A stretch of DNA of 64,000 bases. Origin: Thalassotalea profundi. Lineage in GTDB: Bacteria > Pseudomonadota > Gammaproteobacteria > Enterobacterales > Alteromonadaceae. Both the position numbers and the translations under genes were made by a program. Positions 27,009 through 35,917 of the stretch are shown piece after piece. The DNA lies in contig NZ_BNAH01000011.1 of assembly GCF_014653195.1 (NCBI RefSeq), forward strand, positions 23,546-87,545, written 5' to 3'. Position 1 is the stretch's first letter. The number at the start of each line of letters is the position of its first letter. A model generated the notes under the pieces. That model worked only from the letters and a program-made list of their open reading frames with translations, made no database searches and was not told the origin of the DNA.

Positions 27009-27983
27009 ATGTTTAAATACACGACATTAATCATTAATTTACTCTTCTTAAGTGCTATCTGTTCAGCTGAACAAATTCATGACGAGAGTTTTTATCAAAA
27101 AAATCAAATAGAAAATGCTATTCAATTACCAGAAAGTATAAACTTTTTGGTGCTGGGTGATTGGGGCAGAAACGGACATTATGATCAACTAACCGTGGCA
27201 AAATGGATGGATATTGCCATGCAAAAATTCGATGGCGACTTTATTGTCACGACCGGCGATAATTTTTATTCCAATGGCATAGCCTCAGTTAACGATCCTT
27301 ATTGGCAAACATCTTTTGAAGATATATACCGTGGTCCTCACTTATTTGAAGACTGGTATGCCACTTTAGGTAATCATGACTACCGCGGAAACTGGCAAGC
27401 TCAAATAGACTATAGCAATATAAGTCGCCGTTGGAATATGCCCGCGCCTTATTACGCAAAAAGCTTCACTTTAGATGACGGTGAAACGGTGCAAATGTTA
27501 TTTATTGATACTAATCCGCTCAACCCTGAATACAAAAATCGCCCTAAGTATGCAGCAACCCAAATACCCGATGCAGATAAACAATTGGCTTGGATAGAAA
27601 GCCAACTACAAGCATCAGATGCTAAATGGAAGATTGTTATTGGTCATCATCCACTTTATTCAAGTGGAAAACGTTACGGAAAAACAGATGGAATACGTGG
27701 CGTATTAGAGCCCATATTCGAAAAACATAAGGTCACGGCCTACTTTGCAGGGCATGAACATGACTTACAACACAATCAACCAGAGAACACCACAGTAGCA
27801 CATTTCGTTTCTGGTGCTGGCTCTGAAATTAGAACCGTTGCACAACGTGAATTTACTAAATTTGCCGCCGCTATTTCAGGTTTTATTGCGGTATCGGTAA
27901 ATTCAAACGCACTTTTAGTTCAAATGATAAGTGGCGAAGGCAAAGTGCTATATCACACCAAAATTATGCAGGAGTTAAACTAA
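27009..27983 (+). CDS. Secreted metallophosphoesterase, purple/tartrate-resistant acid phosphatase type
   Basis: About 324 residues from ATG 27009, which has CGGAG six bases upstream; the ATG at 26985 lies inside the hairpin stem and is rejected. Signal peptide ends near residue 20 (ICSAEQ). All calcineurin-fold motifs are present: GDWGRNG (D51), GDNFYSNG (D84 with Y87, the purple acid phosphatase pattern), GNHDYRG (N122, H123), IGHHPLYSSGK and AGHEHDL. It should hydrolyse phosphomonoesters in the periplasm. Placed two bases upstream of the phytase gene, it probably removes phosphates from lower inositol phosphates. Confidence 0.9.
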   Translation: MFKYTTLIINLLFLSAICSAEQIHDESFYQKNQIENAIQLPESINFLVLGDWGRNGHYDQLTVAKWMDIAMQKFDGDFIVTTGDNFYSNGIASVNDPYWQTSFEDIYRGPHLFEDWYATLGNHDYRGNWQAQIDYSNISRRWNMPAPYYAKSFTLDDGETVQMLFIDTNPLNPEYKNRPKYAATQIPDADKQLAWIESQLQASDAKWKIVIGHHPLYSSGKRYGKTDGIRGVLEPIFEKHKVTAYFAGHEHDLQHNQPENTTVAHFVSGAGSEIRTVAQREFTKFAAAISGFIAVSVNSNALLVQMISGEGKVLYHTKIMQELN

Positions 27984-27985
27984 CA

Positions 27986-29038
27986 ATGAACAATGTACAC
28001 AAACTATTAGTATCATCATTACTAATAATATTAGCCGGCTGTGAGAATACACACGCCCCAAGAGAGTCAATAACAGACGTTTTATATCCGCACGTTGAAA
28101 CACAACCTGTAGACACCTCGGGCGATGCCGCTGACGACCCTGCAATTTGGATTAATCAACAAACGCCTGAAAAAAGCTTAGTGCTAGGTACCGATAAAAA
28201 ACAAGGCCTTAATGTTTATAATTTAAAAGGCGAGATACTCCAACAATTAGCCATAGGCCGACTTAATAACGTTGATATACGTTACGGTATTAACCTTGAC
28301 GGACAAACGATTGACCTTGCTGCTGCCAGTAATCGCAGCAATAACAGCATCAGTTTATTTTCAATAAGCAAACAAGGAAAAGTCAGCCATTTAAACGATA
28401 TTATGACAACGTTACCAGAAGTTTATGGCTTATGTATGTATCGTGATAATAATGATAACCAATATGTATTTATCAACGATAAAGATGGACGCTTTCAGCA
28501 ATACCAAGTCATTATTGAAAAGGAAGCCCTTAGCGGAAAACTTGTCAGAGAGTTTGCACTTAATAGCCAGCCTGAAGGTTGTGTTGCAGATGATTTAACA
28601 GGACAACTATATATGGGAGAAGAAGCCGCAGGTATTTGGACAACACCAGCGAACCCACAAGCAAGTGAGCTGAAAAAAATTGCTAATTTAGGTGAATTTT
28701 TAACGGCTGATGTTGAAGGTATGGGGCTTTACTATTATCAACAAAAGCCTTATTTAGTGGTTTCGAGTCAAGGCAGTAATAGCTATGCCGTATACGATTT
28801 AACCGATAACTATAAAGCGATTGGTCATTTTAGAATTGGTACTGACTTAAGCACACAAGTAGATGAAGTCTCTGAAACCGACGGACTCGAAGTAACATCA
28901 GTCGCCTTAGGCTCACAATGGCCTGACGGTTTATTAGTGGCACAAGATGGATATAACCAATTACCAGATGCAACACAAAACTTTAAACTGGTATCAGGCA
29001 CGGGCTTACGTCAACTTATTGAAAAATGGACGAAGTAA
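27986..29038 (+). CDS. Lipoprotein beta-propeller phytase (3-phytase)
   Basis: 350 residues with lipobox LAGC (C19). The mature protein opens with DTSGDAADDPAIWI, the calcium-site signature of beta-propeller phytases, followed by LVLGTDKKQGLNVYNLKG, RLNNVDIRYG, EGCVADD and GEEAAGIW, all family marks. It is a calcium-dependent six-bladed propeller that removes phosphates from myo-inositol hexakisphosphate at the cell surface or in the periplasm. Last gene of the Pho-box operon; a strong terminator follows. A lipid anchor keeps activity near the receptor. Confidence 0.93.
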   Translation: MNNVHKLLVSSLLIILAGCENTHAPRESITDVLYPHVETQPVDTSGDAADDPAIWINQQTPEKSLVLGTDKKQGLNVYNLKGEILQQLAIGRLNNVDIRYGINLDGQTIDLAAASNRSNNSISLFSISKQGKVSHLNDIMTTLPEVYGLCMYRDNNDNQYVFINDKDGRFQQYQVIIEKEALSGKLVREFALNSQPEGCVADDLTGQLYMGEEAAGIWTTPANPQASELKKIANLGEFLTADVEGMGLYYYQQKPYLVVSSQGSNSYAVYDLTDNYKAIGHFRIGTDLSTQVDEVSETDGLEVTSVALGSQWPDGLLVAQDGYNQLPDATQNFKLVSGTGLRQLIEKWTK

Positions 29039-29385
29039 TCACTTAACTTTATTTCCATATAAGTAAACGAACCAAATAGCCTATAACGCGGCACGCCTTT
29101 AAAGGCGTGCTGCTTTTTATTAGGTTTTCATAATACATTGAAAATATGTACATTTATTTGGGCTACCTACGCCAGAGTGCTCTCTTCACACTCTATATTT
29201 TTAGAGAAAATCTCTACCAAACTAAAAATAAACGGTATGAAAAATATAAGGGTTGGTATAGATTATTGTATATTCAAGTAGATGGAATTACTGAGAAATC
29301 TACATAATAAATTGTTAAAGCGGGAAAAGAGTTTCTGTTTATTGAGTAATGTAAACATAACAAAAAAACAAACAATGAAAGTTAT
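29039..29385. other. Intergenic stretch between the phytate operon and the small membrane-protein genes
   Basis: 347 bases. It contains the phytase terminator at its left end; beyond about 29120 it is AT-rich with no supported gene or motif. Confidence 0.5.
29091..29119 (+). terminator. Rho-independent terminator of the phytate operon
   Basis: Self-complementary stem GCACGCCTTT / AAAGGCGTGC followed by TGCTTTTTAT, 53 bases after the phytase stop. Confidence 0.85.
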
Positions 29386-29657
29386 ATGAAGTGTCCTCAC
29401 TGTATGTTAAAAATTAGCGTGTTTTCTAAAGCCATGAATCGCTTCGGTACGCAGAAGAAGTGTCCACATTGATCAAAAATGCTGAATTGTCTCTAAATTA
29501 TAAAATGGCAGCGATTCTATTCATTCCGACGATAGCATTATCAATTTTTATTATAAACCCCTTAGTAGCTGATCTAGGTTTTTTCGGTTCACTAATTTCA
29601 GGGGTTTTATATGGATTTATTATTTCGTTCTCTATGGAGTTGAGGCGTATGAATTAA
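29386..29657 (+). pseudogene. Frameshifted zinc-ribbon plus two-helix membrane protein
   Basis: A 28-residue frame from ATG 29386 (MKCPHC at the start, KKCPH at the end) stops at 29472. An overlapping frame from GTG 29460 encodes NAELSLNYKMAAILFIPTI and a second hydrophobic segment, ending MELRRMN. Adding one base in the codon after CPH restores CPHC and joins the two into one protein of about 90 residues: a CPHC...CPHC zinc ribbon followed by two membrane helices. Such small proteins are common in marine gammaproteobacteria with no known role. Broken by a one-base deletion, or a sequencing error. Confidence 0.6.
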
Positions 29658-29699
29658 CCTATAAGGGTTTCCAAGTCGGATAAAGGGGAGTGTAAAATT

Positions 29700-29917
29700 A
29701 TGAGTATTTTATTGATAGTGGTTATTATGACTAGCATCTGGGTTTTGATTGATGCTAAAACTATAGGCGTAAAAAAGGGCAGATAAAGGGGGTGCGCGAT
29801 TTAGGTCCTTTAGGTTGGTTTGTTGTTTGCCTTGACTTATGGATTGTTTCTTTTCCATACTATCTGGCAAAACGTGGAGAATACAAGCGTATTAATAAGG
29901 TAAATAGTGACACTTAA
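29700..29917 (+). CDS. Small membrane protein in two frames, possible programmed -1 frameshift
   Basis: The zero frame from ATG 29700 (Shine-Dalgarno AGGGGAG) encodes 28 residues with one membrane helix (LLIVVIMTSIWVLIDAKTIG) and stops at 29786. A -1 shift at A AAA AAG (29771-29777) continues as GQIKGVRDLGPLGWF, a second helix (VVCLDLWIVSFPYYLAKRGEY) and a stop at 29917, giving 72 residues with two helices and a conserved-looking DAKTIGVKKGQIKGV junction. The fused form resembles a widespread small membrane-protein family. Either programmed frameshifting or a simple indel in the A run explains it. Confidence 0.6.
29771..29812 (+). promoter_or_regulatory. Slippery heptamer with downstream stem, candidate frameshift signal
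   Basis: A AAA AAG in the correct zero-frame phase at 29771-29777, then a 6-base spacer, then a 6-bp stem TAAAGG (29784-29789) / CCTTTA (29807-29812) that includes the zero-frame stop. The heptamer is identical to that of E. coli dnaX; the stem is weak with a 17-base loop. Confidence 0.45.
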
Positions 29918-30018
29918 AAACATACAAGCCAATTAAGCAGGGCACATTTTAGCCACTTAATAAGGCGCTAGATGTACAAATGTAGATTTAAGCTAATAAG
30001 AATAAAAAGGATTTTAAC

Positions 30019-30324
30019 ATGTTAAACTTTATAATTTTTCTAGTTATAATAATAAATGTAAGCTCAATTTATTATTATCGAAACTATTCTAATGAAGATG
30101 AAAAAACGGCATTCTTTAGTGGTGTTTTTACATTATCTCTTTTACCCGTTGTAGTGAAAGGCCTATTTTTAAGTGCCACTAACATTCAAAATATCTATGG
30201 TGACTTAAGTGGATATTCTTGGATATATTTTATTGTGTTTTTTACAACTTTATATTCAGCAATATATGTTTCTAAAGTGTTGGTAGCAAAAATATCAAAT
30301 AAATTTTTTAATAAGTCAAACTAA
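30019..30324 (+). CDS. Small membrane protein of unknown function
   Basis: 101 residues with three hydrophobic segments (about 3-18, 34-53 and 68-90) and a basic tail. An AAGGA-like Shine-Dalgarno precedes the ATG. Part of a run of small membrane-protein genes between the phytate and PHB-like loci, all on the plus strand. Base composition is as AT-rich as its neighbours. No family recognised. Confidence 0.6.
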   Translation: MLNFIIFLVIIINVSSIYYYRNYSNEDEKTAFFSGVFTLSLLPVVVKGLFLSATNIQNIYGDLSGYSWIYFIVFFTTLYSAIYVSKVLVAKISNKFFNKSN

Positions 30325-30360
30325 CAAGAACATCAAAATAACAGCTGGGAGTTTTTAATA

Positions 30361-30657
30361 ATGGCACTTTTTTCGATTTCTCTCGGAGCCGTTTTCTTTT
30401 TAATATCTATCGCCTGGTTTGGATTCGTAGCTTTGTCTTCCCAAGTAGAAAACTCAGGATTCGCTTTTGGTTTTATTTTGGGTGTGTTTCCAGCGTTACT
30501 TGGTATGTTACTTATAGTTCCTAGTTCACTGTATAGGGCTATTTTTGTATTTACACAGAAACCAAAACAAACTTCGAAAGATAAAGTTACTTTAATAGCT
30601 GGGCTGTTAATCACATTCCTTTATAGTGTTGCTCTTATTAAGCTAATTTCCACATAA
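30361..30657 (+). CDS. Small membrane protein of unknown function
   Basis: 98 residues with three hydrophobic segments (about 4-26, 33-55 and 77-96) and a short basic loop (TQKPKQTSKDK) between the last two. GGGAG lies about ten bases before the ATG. It follows the previous small membrane gene by 36 bases and may share its transcript. No family recognised. Confidence 0.6.
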   Translation: MALFSISLGAVFFLISIAWFGFVALSSQVENSGFAFGFILGVFPALLGMLLIVPSSLYRAIFVFTQKPKQTSKDKVTLIAGLLITFLYSVALIKLIST

Positions 30658-30850
30658 CATGAGACTATCGCGTCAATAGTTAATTTTTAACCATTGGCAC
30701 TTCACATTTAATTAAGCCGACTCTTTACCAATTTTATGCACTAATTTTCCTTTTAACTTTCTAATAGTTACCGTTAGCACTAAAGTACCATACTGCTATC
30801 AGCTAGATTACGTCATGCTAATAACACTAACTTAACCTTTAGGAAGTTCT

Positions 30851-31783
30851 ATGCGCCTACTTTCAACAACACTACTCCTAACGTTGTTTTCTACTTTGTA
30901 TTTACACTCTCAGTACGCTTTTGCTGATTTTACAAATTTGAACGACTTTGGTGAAAACCCTGGTGAACTAACAGCTAGTTATTATGCCAATAGCAAGACA
31001 AGTGACAATGTGGTGGTGCTGTTACATGGGTGTGTACAAAACGGTGAAACACTGGCCAAACAAAGTGGTTTTTTAGGGCTAGCGAAAGCACATAACTTCA
31101 CGATTTTACTACCTCAACAAAGCGAAAATAATAATATAAAAACTTGTTTTAATTGGTTTTCTCCCCAAGACACCACCAAAGATCAAGGTGAAAGCTTGTC
31201 TTTAATTAATATGGTCAAGCATGTAAAAAATAAGATGAAAGCCAATAATGTTTATATTGTTGGCTTATCTGCCGGTGGCGCTATGGCAAGTGCCATGCTG
31301 GTTAACTATCCTGAACTATTCAAGTCTGGCGCAATAATCGCAGGTGTACCTTATCCTTGTGCAGATAATTTAATTAAAGCTATTTCTTGTATGCGCAGCG
31401 GCCCTTCTCAATCGCCCGAAGAATTAACGAAATTAGTTAAACAAATTAATAGCGCCTCTTCACATTGGCCAACATTAACGATTTGGACCGGGAAAGAAGA
31501 CAAAGTTGTTAATGCACATAATTCAATAGCACTCGCTCAACATTGGGCGATGCTAAGTAAAGCCAATGAAAATCCTGTCACTGAAACTAAAGAGTTATAC
31601 CAAATCAGTCGTTGGAATGATGAAAAAAATAATACGCTCGTTGAGTTAATTGAAATTGAAACAATGGGACATGGCATGCCGGTAAATCCTCAAAAAGATA
31701 ATGGCGGTTCCGAGGCTCCGTTTGTGCTAAAAGGGCCAGTAAGTGCCGCATTAAACATCATTAAATATTGGGATTTACAGTAA
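30851..31783 (+). CDS. Secreted PHA-depolymerase-family esterase (type 1 catalytic domain)
   Basis: 310 residues: a signal peptide (to about residue 25, QYAFAD) and a single alpha/beta-hydrolase catalytic domain. The family marks are all visible: LLHGCVQNG (H59-G-C), CFNWF at 99-103, lipase box G138-L-S140-A-G with GGAMASAML, AGVPYPCA, and MGHGMPVNP carrying H274; D217 is the likely acid. This is the extracellular type 1 short-chain-length PHA depolymerase family, which cuts poly(3-hydroxybutyrate). The usual C-terminal substrate-binding domain is missing, so it may act on oligomers or soluble esters. The TBDR and 3-hydroxybutyrate dehydrogenase downstream support a PHB role. Confidence 0.85.
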   Translation: MRLLSTTLLLTLFSTLYLHSQYAFADFTNLNDFGENPGELTASYYANSKTSDNVVVLLHGCVQNGETLAKQSGFLGLAKAHNFTILLPQQSENNNIKTCFNWFSPQDTTKDQGESLSLINMVKHVKNKMKANNVYIVGLSAGGAMASAMLVNYPELFKSGAIIAGVPYPCADNLIKAISCMRSGPSQSPEELTKLVKQINSASSHWPTLTIWTGKEDKVVNAHNSIALAQHWAMLSKANENPVTETKELYQISRWNDEKNNTLVELIEIETMGHGMPVNPQKDNGGSEAPFVLKGPVSAALNIIKYWDLQ

Positions 31784-31966
31784 TAACCACAAATAAAAAC
31801 TTAAAATAAAGCATTTAAATCAAAAGCTTAAAGATAATAACACTCGTATACTACTATAGTACAAATTATCTTTTTACAAAATTACTATAGAGTTCTTGCA
31901 TACCAATAAGATCAAAAATTAATACTAAAGCAACACTATAATAATTAATGAAAAGTGGGGAAATTT

Positions 31967-34243
31967 ATGAAATCACGCATCAATAAAGTTAGCGGTATCG
32001 CAATTGCGGTAGCAACAGCACTAACTAGCAATATATCTATCGCACAAGAAACTACAGAAACCGCTAATACTGGACTAGAGCGCATTGAAGTGACTGCTCG
32101 TAAGTCTGTTGAAAGCTTACAAGAAGTGCCAGTAGCCGTTACCTCAATTAGTGCTGACGAACTTTCTGAAAAAGGTATCAGTGTTATTACAGAGGTACAG
32201 CAATTCTCTCCTAACACCACATTACAAAGCAGTCGTGGTACTAACTCAACGATTACGGCGTTTATCCGTGGTGTTGGTCAGCAAGATCCTTTATGGGGTT
32301 ATGAAGCAGGCGTCGGTATTTATATTAACGATGTCTACGTGGCTAGACCTCAAGGCGCGGTGCTAGACTTATTAGATATTGAACGTGTTGAAGTACTACG
32401 TGGCCCACAAGGTACGCTTTATGGTAAAAACACCATTGGTGGCGCAATTAAGTATGTAACAAAAGCCATGTCTGGCGACGGTGAATTTAAAATACAAGGT
32501 ACTGTGGGTAGCTACGGTCAAAAAGACTTAAAACTAACAGGTCAGTTCCCACTTATCGAAGATAAACTTTTTGTTGGCTTTGGTGTGGCAAGCCTAGAGC
32601 GTGATGGGTTTGGCGAATTCTTAATTTCGGCAATACCTGGAGAAGATAAAGAAAACTACAATAAAGACTTAACCGCAAGCCGTATAACGCTAGAGTATCA
32701 TGCGACTGACGATTTATTTTTCAGCCTAAATTGGGATAAAACAAAAGATAAGTCTAATTCAAAAGGTGGTTACAGATTACTGCCTAGTATATTAACTGAT
32801 GCGCCAGTGCCTGATAGCGTATTTGACTCGTATACCAGCTTACCTACATGGAACGAAGTAGAACTTGAAGGTATTAGTTTTACCGCAAACTGGAGTGTGT
32901 CAGACAATACCACATTAAAATATGTGTATTCAGCGCGCGAAAGCTACTCGCCCACAAACATTGATTTTGACAACACTGCATTACAGATTTTTGACGTACC
33001 GGCTATTTATGATGATGAACAAAGCACGCATGAATTACAGCTAAACAACTATGGTGACAACTATAAGTTTGTTTCGGGTCTTTACTATTACGATGGTGAG
33101 TCTTGTGGACAATTCCAAGCAATTTTAACTGTGTTAGGAAATACCGCATTCGGCGCTCCTGGGTTAACTAGGGAAACAGGAGGTTGTAGTGACTCACAAA
33201 GTACCGCTGCTTATGCACAATTAAGCTATGACCTATCGGATAAGTGGTCTGTTACCGCAGGTGCTCGTTATACAAAAGATAAAAAACAAGCCAATGTATA
33301 TAACGGTCTTGTTTTTGATGTTGTATATCCTGAATCAGGTTGGGTTTCTGGTTATGTAAGACCTGACGGTCAGTTAGTACCAACGGTGCTTGATGCTGAA
33401 GATGATTGGTCTAAATTTACCCCTCGTATCGGCGTTGAATATCAAGCAAGTGACGATTTAATGTTCTTTACCAGTTTTGCACAAGGCTTTAAGTCGGGAA
33501 CCTTTAACCCAAGAGCAACCACTACCGAGCCAGCAGCAAACCCTGAAGATGTAGATTCTTTCGAATTAGGTATGAAAAGTGAATGGTTAGAAAATCGTTT
33601 ACGTGCAAACGTTACTTTATTTTCGTTAGATCATAAAGATCGCCAATATATTTCAGTATTACCCGGCGCAACTACAGCTGATCTTAACCAACGTTTAGGT
33701 AATATTGGTTCGTCTGAAGGCCAAGGTGTTGAAGCTGAATTCACTTATCTAGCGACAGACAACTTAATGCTATCAGCTAACATTGGTTATATTGATTCAA
33801 GCTTTAAAGAAGTGTTTGATACTGACCCAGTAACAGGCGTGCAATTTGATAAATCAGACAGATTTTCCATCTCTAATACGCCTGAATATACTTATAACTT
33901 AGGGGCTAACTATACCATAGAGTCGGACATTGGTGATTTTATTCTAAATGCTAGTTACTACTATCGTGACGACTATGTATTATTTGAAGAAGACAGCTTA
34001 TTAACACAAGACGGCTATGGTTTAGCGAATGTCAGTGTTAAATGGTACAGCACCGAAGGTAATTGGAGTGCTAGCTTACACGTTAAAAACTTAACAGATG
34101 AAGAGTATATGATCGGCGGTTATCAATTTGTTGCACCACAAGCTGACGGTAGTTACTTACCAGGTTTAGGCGGAGATAACACCTTAATTGGTTATTTCGG
34201 TGACCCTAGAACAGTTTCATTAACTGTGGGTTATCAGTTTTAA
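31967..34243 (+). CDS. TonB-dependent receptor of the PHB-like locus
   Basis: About 758 residues from ATG 31967, which has GGGGAAA upstream (the GTG at 31955 is inside that site). Signal peptide ends SIAQE. Plug domain contains a TonB-box-like IEVTARK, PVAVTSISADEL, AFIRGVGQQDP and VEVLRGPQGTLYGKN; the barrel ends TVGYQF. The VTARK/GPQGTLYG type is found in receptors for diverse small molecules, not the SusC type. It sits 183 bases after the PHA depolymerase and before the regulator, so soluble oligo(3-hydroxybutyrate) is a fair guess at substrate; siderophores cannot be excluded. A terminator follows. Confidence 0.85.
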   Translation: MKSRINKVSGIAIAVATALTSNISIAQETTETANTGLERIEVTARKSVESLQEVPVAVTSISADELSEKGISVITEVQQFSPNTTLQSSRGTNSTITAFIRGVGQQDPLWGYEAGVGIYINDVYVARPQGAVLDLLDIERVEVLRGPQGTLYGKNTIGGAIKYVTKAMSGDGEFKIQGTVGSYGQKDLKLTGQFPLIEDKLFVGFGVASLERDGFGEFLISAIPGEDKENYNKDLTASRITLEYHATDDLFFSLNWDKTKDKSNSKGGYRLLPSILTDAPVPDSVFDSYTSLPTWNEVELEGISFTANWSVSDNTTLKYVYSARESYSPTNIDFDNTALQIFDVPAIYDDEQSTHELQLNNYGDNYKFVSGLYYYDGESCGQFQAILTVLGNTAFGAPGLTRETGGCSDSQSTAAYAQLSYDLSDKWSVTAGARYTKDKKQANVYNGLVFDVVYPESGWVSGYVRPDGQLVPTVLDAEDDWSKFTPRIGVEYQASDDLMFFTSFAQGFKSGTFNPRATTTEPAANPEDVDSFELGMKSEWLENRLRANVTLFSLDHKDRQYISVLPGATTADLNQRLGNIGSSEGQGVEAEFTYLATDNLMLSANIGYIDSSFKEVFDTDPVTGVQFDKSDRFSISNTPEYTYNLGANYTIESDIGDFILNASYYYRDDYVLFEEDSLLTQDGYGLANVSVKWYSTEGNWSASLHVKNLTDEEYMIGGYQFVAPQADGSYLPGLGGDNTLIGYFGDPRTVSLTVGYQF

Positions 34244-34290
34244 TTAAATTGAGTATAAAAGAAATTAATTAGCAATTTCGCTAAGTTGAC

Positions 34291-34322
34291 AAAAAGAGCT
34301 GGCATTAGTCGGCTCTTTTTTT
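34291..34322 (+). terminator. Rho-independent terminator of the TBDR gene
   Basis: Stem AAAAAGAGC / GCTCTTTTT (34291-34299 and 34312-34320) ending in a seven-T run, 47 bases after the stop. Confidence 0.85.
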
Positions 34323-34354
34323 CATACTGGTTTGTCACTGTTTGAGGAGTAGTT

Positions 34355-35020
34355 ATGTCGAACGCAAAAGTTATTATTGCTGATGATCATCCGTTGTTTC
34401 GTACCGCATTAAAACAAGCCATTGTTGAATGCATTGAAGATGCTGGCACACTTGAAGCTGATAACTTCAACGAGTTACTTTCAAGCATCGAAGAAAACCC
34501 AAGCTTAGAAATTGTTTTTCTTGATTTACATATGCCCGGCAATAATGGTTTTACCGGCTTAACCCAATTACAAAACCATTACCCCGATCTTATTGTGATT
34601 ATGGTGTCGTCTGACGATAGTGACGAAACTATGCAAAAAGCGATCAACTTCGGCGCGGCCGCTTTTATTCCTAAATCAGCTGATTTAAGTACCATTGCCA
34701 GCGCTATAGACAGTGTACTAGGTGGCGGCATTTGGTTACCTGAACATGTTGAAATGAATACCGATCAACAAACCATGATATCTCATCAAAAACTGGCAAA
34801 ACAGTTAGCTCAGCTAACTCCACAGCAATACATTGTCTTAACTCAAATTGCAGACGGCCAATTAAATAAGCAAATAGCTTACGATTTAAACATTAAAGAA
34901 ACTACCGTTAAAAAGCATGTTTCTGCCATTTTAATGAAATTAGAAGTGAATAATAGAACCTTAGCTGGCCTTGCTTATCAGCAACTTATGTTAGCGCCAC
35001 CTGAAAACGTAGCTGACTAA
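34355..35020 (+). CDS. NarL/LuxR-type response regulator, CrbR/ErdR-like
   Basis: 221 residues. Receiver domain with acidic pair D10-D11, phosphoacceptor D57 in FLDLHMPG and the K of IPKSADL; then a LuxR-type HTH from about 145 (LTPQQYIVLTQIADGQLNKQIA, TTVKKHVSAILMKLEVNNRTLA). In Vibrio CrbR and Pseudomonas ErdR, similar regulators work with an SSS-domain hybrid kinase to control acetate and alcohol catabolism. The matching kinase is at 38.8-42.3 kb in this same locus, so the two are the likely pair. Confidence 0.88.
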   Translation: MSNAKVIIADDHPLFRTALKQAIVECIEDAGTLEADNFNELLSSIEENPSLEIVFLDLHMPGNNGFTGLTQLQNHYPDLIVIMVSSDDSDETMQKAINFGAAAFIPKSADLSTIASAIDSVLGGGIWLPEHVEMNTDQQTMISHQKLAKQLAQLTPQQYIVLTQIADGQLNKQIAYDLNIKETTVKKHVSAILMKLEVNNRTLAGLAYQQLMLAPPENVAD

Positions 35021-35043
35021 TTCATTTCTCTATTAGTTTACAT

Positions 35044-35059
35044 GGTACTAAGGTACTAA
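35044..35059 (+). promoter_or_regulatory. Tandem GGTACTAA repeat upstream of the 3-hydroxybutyrate dehydrogenase gene
   Basis: Two perfect copies of GGTACTAA in direct repeat between the regulator stop and the dehydrogenase start. Related GTAC/AGTA/TACT words occur at 30784-30794, 31852-31861 and 38663-38678. A binding site for the local NarL-type regulator is possible. Confidence 0.35.
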
Positions 35060-35125
35060 ATAAACTAACGCCAACATAACATAAGATATCTCCACTATTT
35101 TTATTTACGAAGTGGAAGTATTCTT

Positions 35126-35908
35126 ATGCTAAAAGGTAAAGTGGCATTAATTACAGGGTCAACCAGCGGCATTGGTTTAGCTGCGGCTCATGTGTTAGCA
35201 GAACAAGGCATTAATTTAATTCTACATGGACTTATGTCTGATCAAGAAGGGCAAGCCTTGGCGCAAGAGTTTGCACAACAATATAATATAAAAACCGTAT
35301 TTGATAACGCCGACCTAAGAGATCCTGAAAGTATTTCATCTTTTATGGATGCGGCAATGCAAGAAATTGGCACCATTGATATTTTAATCAACAATGCCGG
35401 TATTCAACATACCGAAAATGCAGTTAATTTTCCGCTAAACAAGTGGAATGACATTATCGCCATTAATTTATCGGCAGCCTTTCATACAATTCAAAAATCA
35501 TTACCTGGCATGCAAAAAAACAATTGGGGCCGCATAATTAACATAGCCTCTGTGCATGGCTTAGTCGGCTCTGTAAATAAGTCAGCTTATTGTGCGGCAA
35601 AACATGGCATTGTTGGTTTAACTAAAGTTATCGCTTTAGAGTCAGCTGAGCAGGGCATTACCGCCAACGCTATTTGCCCAGGCTGGGTAGACACACCACT
35701 TATTAACGACCAAATAAAAGCTATTGCAGAGAAGGAGAATGTTGATTTTAATACGGCTAAATATAATTTAGTTACCGCAAAGCAACCTTTGCCTGAAATG
35801 ATGGACCCGCGTCAAATTGGCGAATTTATTTTATTTTTATGTAGTGACAGTGCTCGTAGTATTACTGGCTCTGCACTACCAATGGATGGTGCGTGGACAG
35901 CTCAATAG
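35126..35908 (+). CDS. bdhA: 3-hydroxybutyrate dehydrogenase
   Basis: 260-residue classical SDR that oxidises (R)-3-hydroxybutyrate to acetoacetate with NAD+. Visible: TGSTSGIG cofactor loop, NNAG at 89-92, catalytic S142, Y155 and K159. The residues that bind the carboxylate and hydroxyl in studied 3-hydroxybutyrate dehydrogenases are all at matching positions: Q94, H144, K152, W187 and Q196. This makes the substrate call firm. Nine bases separate it from the next gene, so the two are co-transcribed. It is the cytoplasmic end of PHB monomer use. Confidence 0.93.
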   Translation: MLKGKVALITGSTSGIGLAAAHVLAEQGINLILHGLMSDQEGQALAQEFAQQYNIKTVFDNADLRDPESISSFMDAAMQEIGTIDILINNAGIQHTENAVNFPLNKWNDIIAINLSAAFHTIQKSLPGMQKNNWGRIINIASVHGLVGSVNKSAYCAAKHGIVGLTKVIALESAEQGITANAICPGWVDTPLINDQIKAIAEKENVDFNTAKYNLVTAKQPLPEMMDPRQIGEFILFLCSDSARSITGSALPMDGAWTAQ

Positions 35909-35917
35909 GCCAACATA

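Noticed and set aside
29792..29917. Independent gene starting at GTG 29792 downstream of the split membrane protein
   Set aside because: The purine-rich stretch touches the GTG directly, too close for a ribosome site, and the product would lack the first helix expected from the fused form.
29928..29966. Integron attC-like site between small ORFs
   Set aside because: There is a short inverted repeat (GCC..ATTAAG / CTTAAT..GGC), but no core GTTRRRY/RYYYAAC pair and no integrase; the small genes are not arranged as cassettes.
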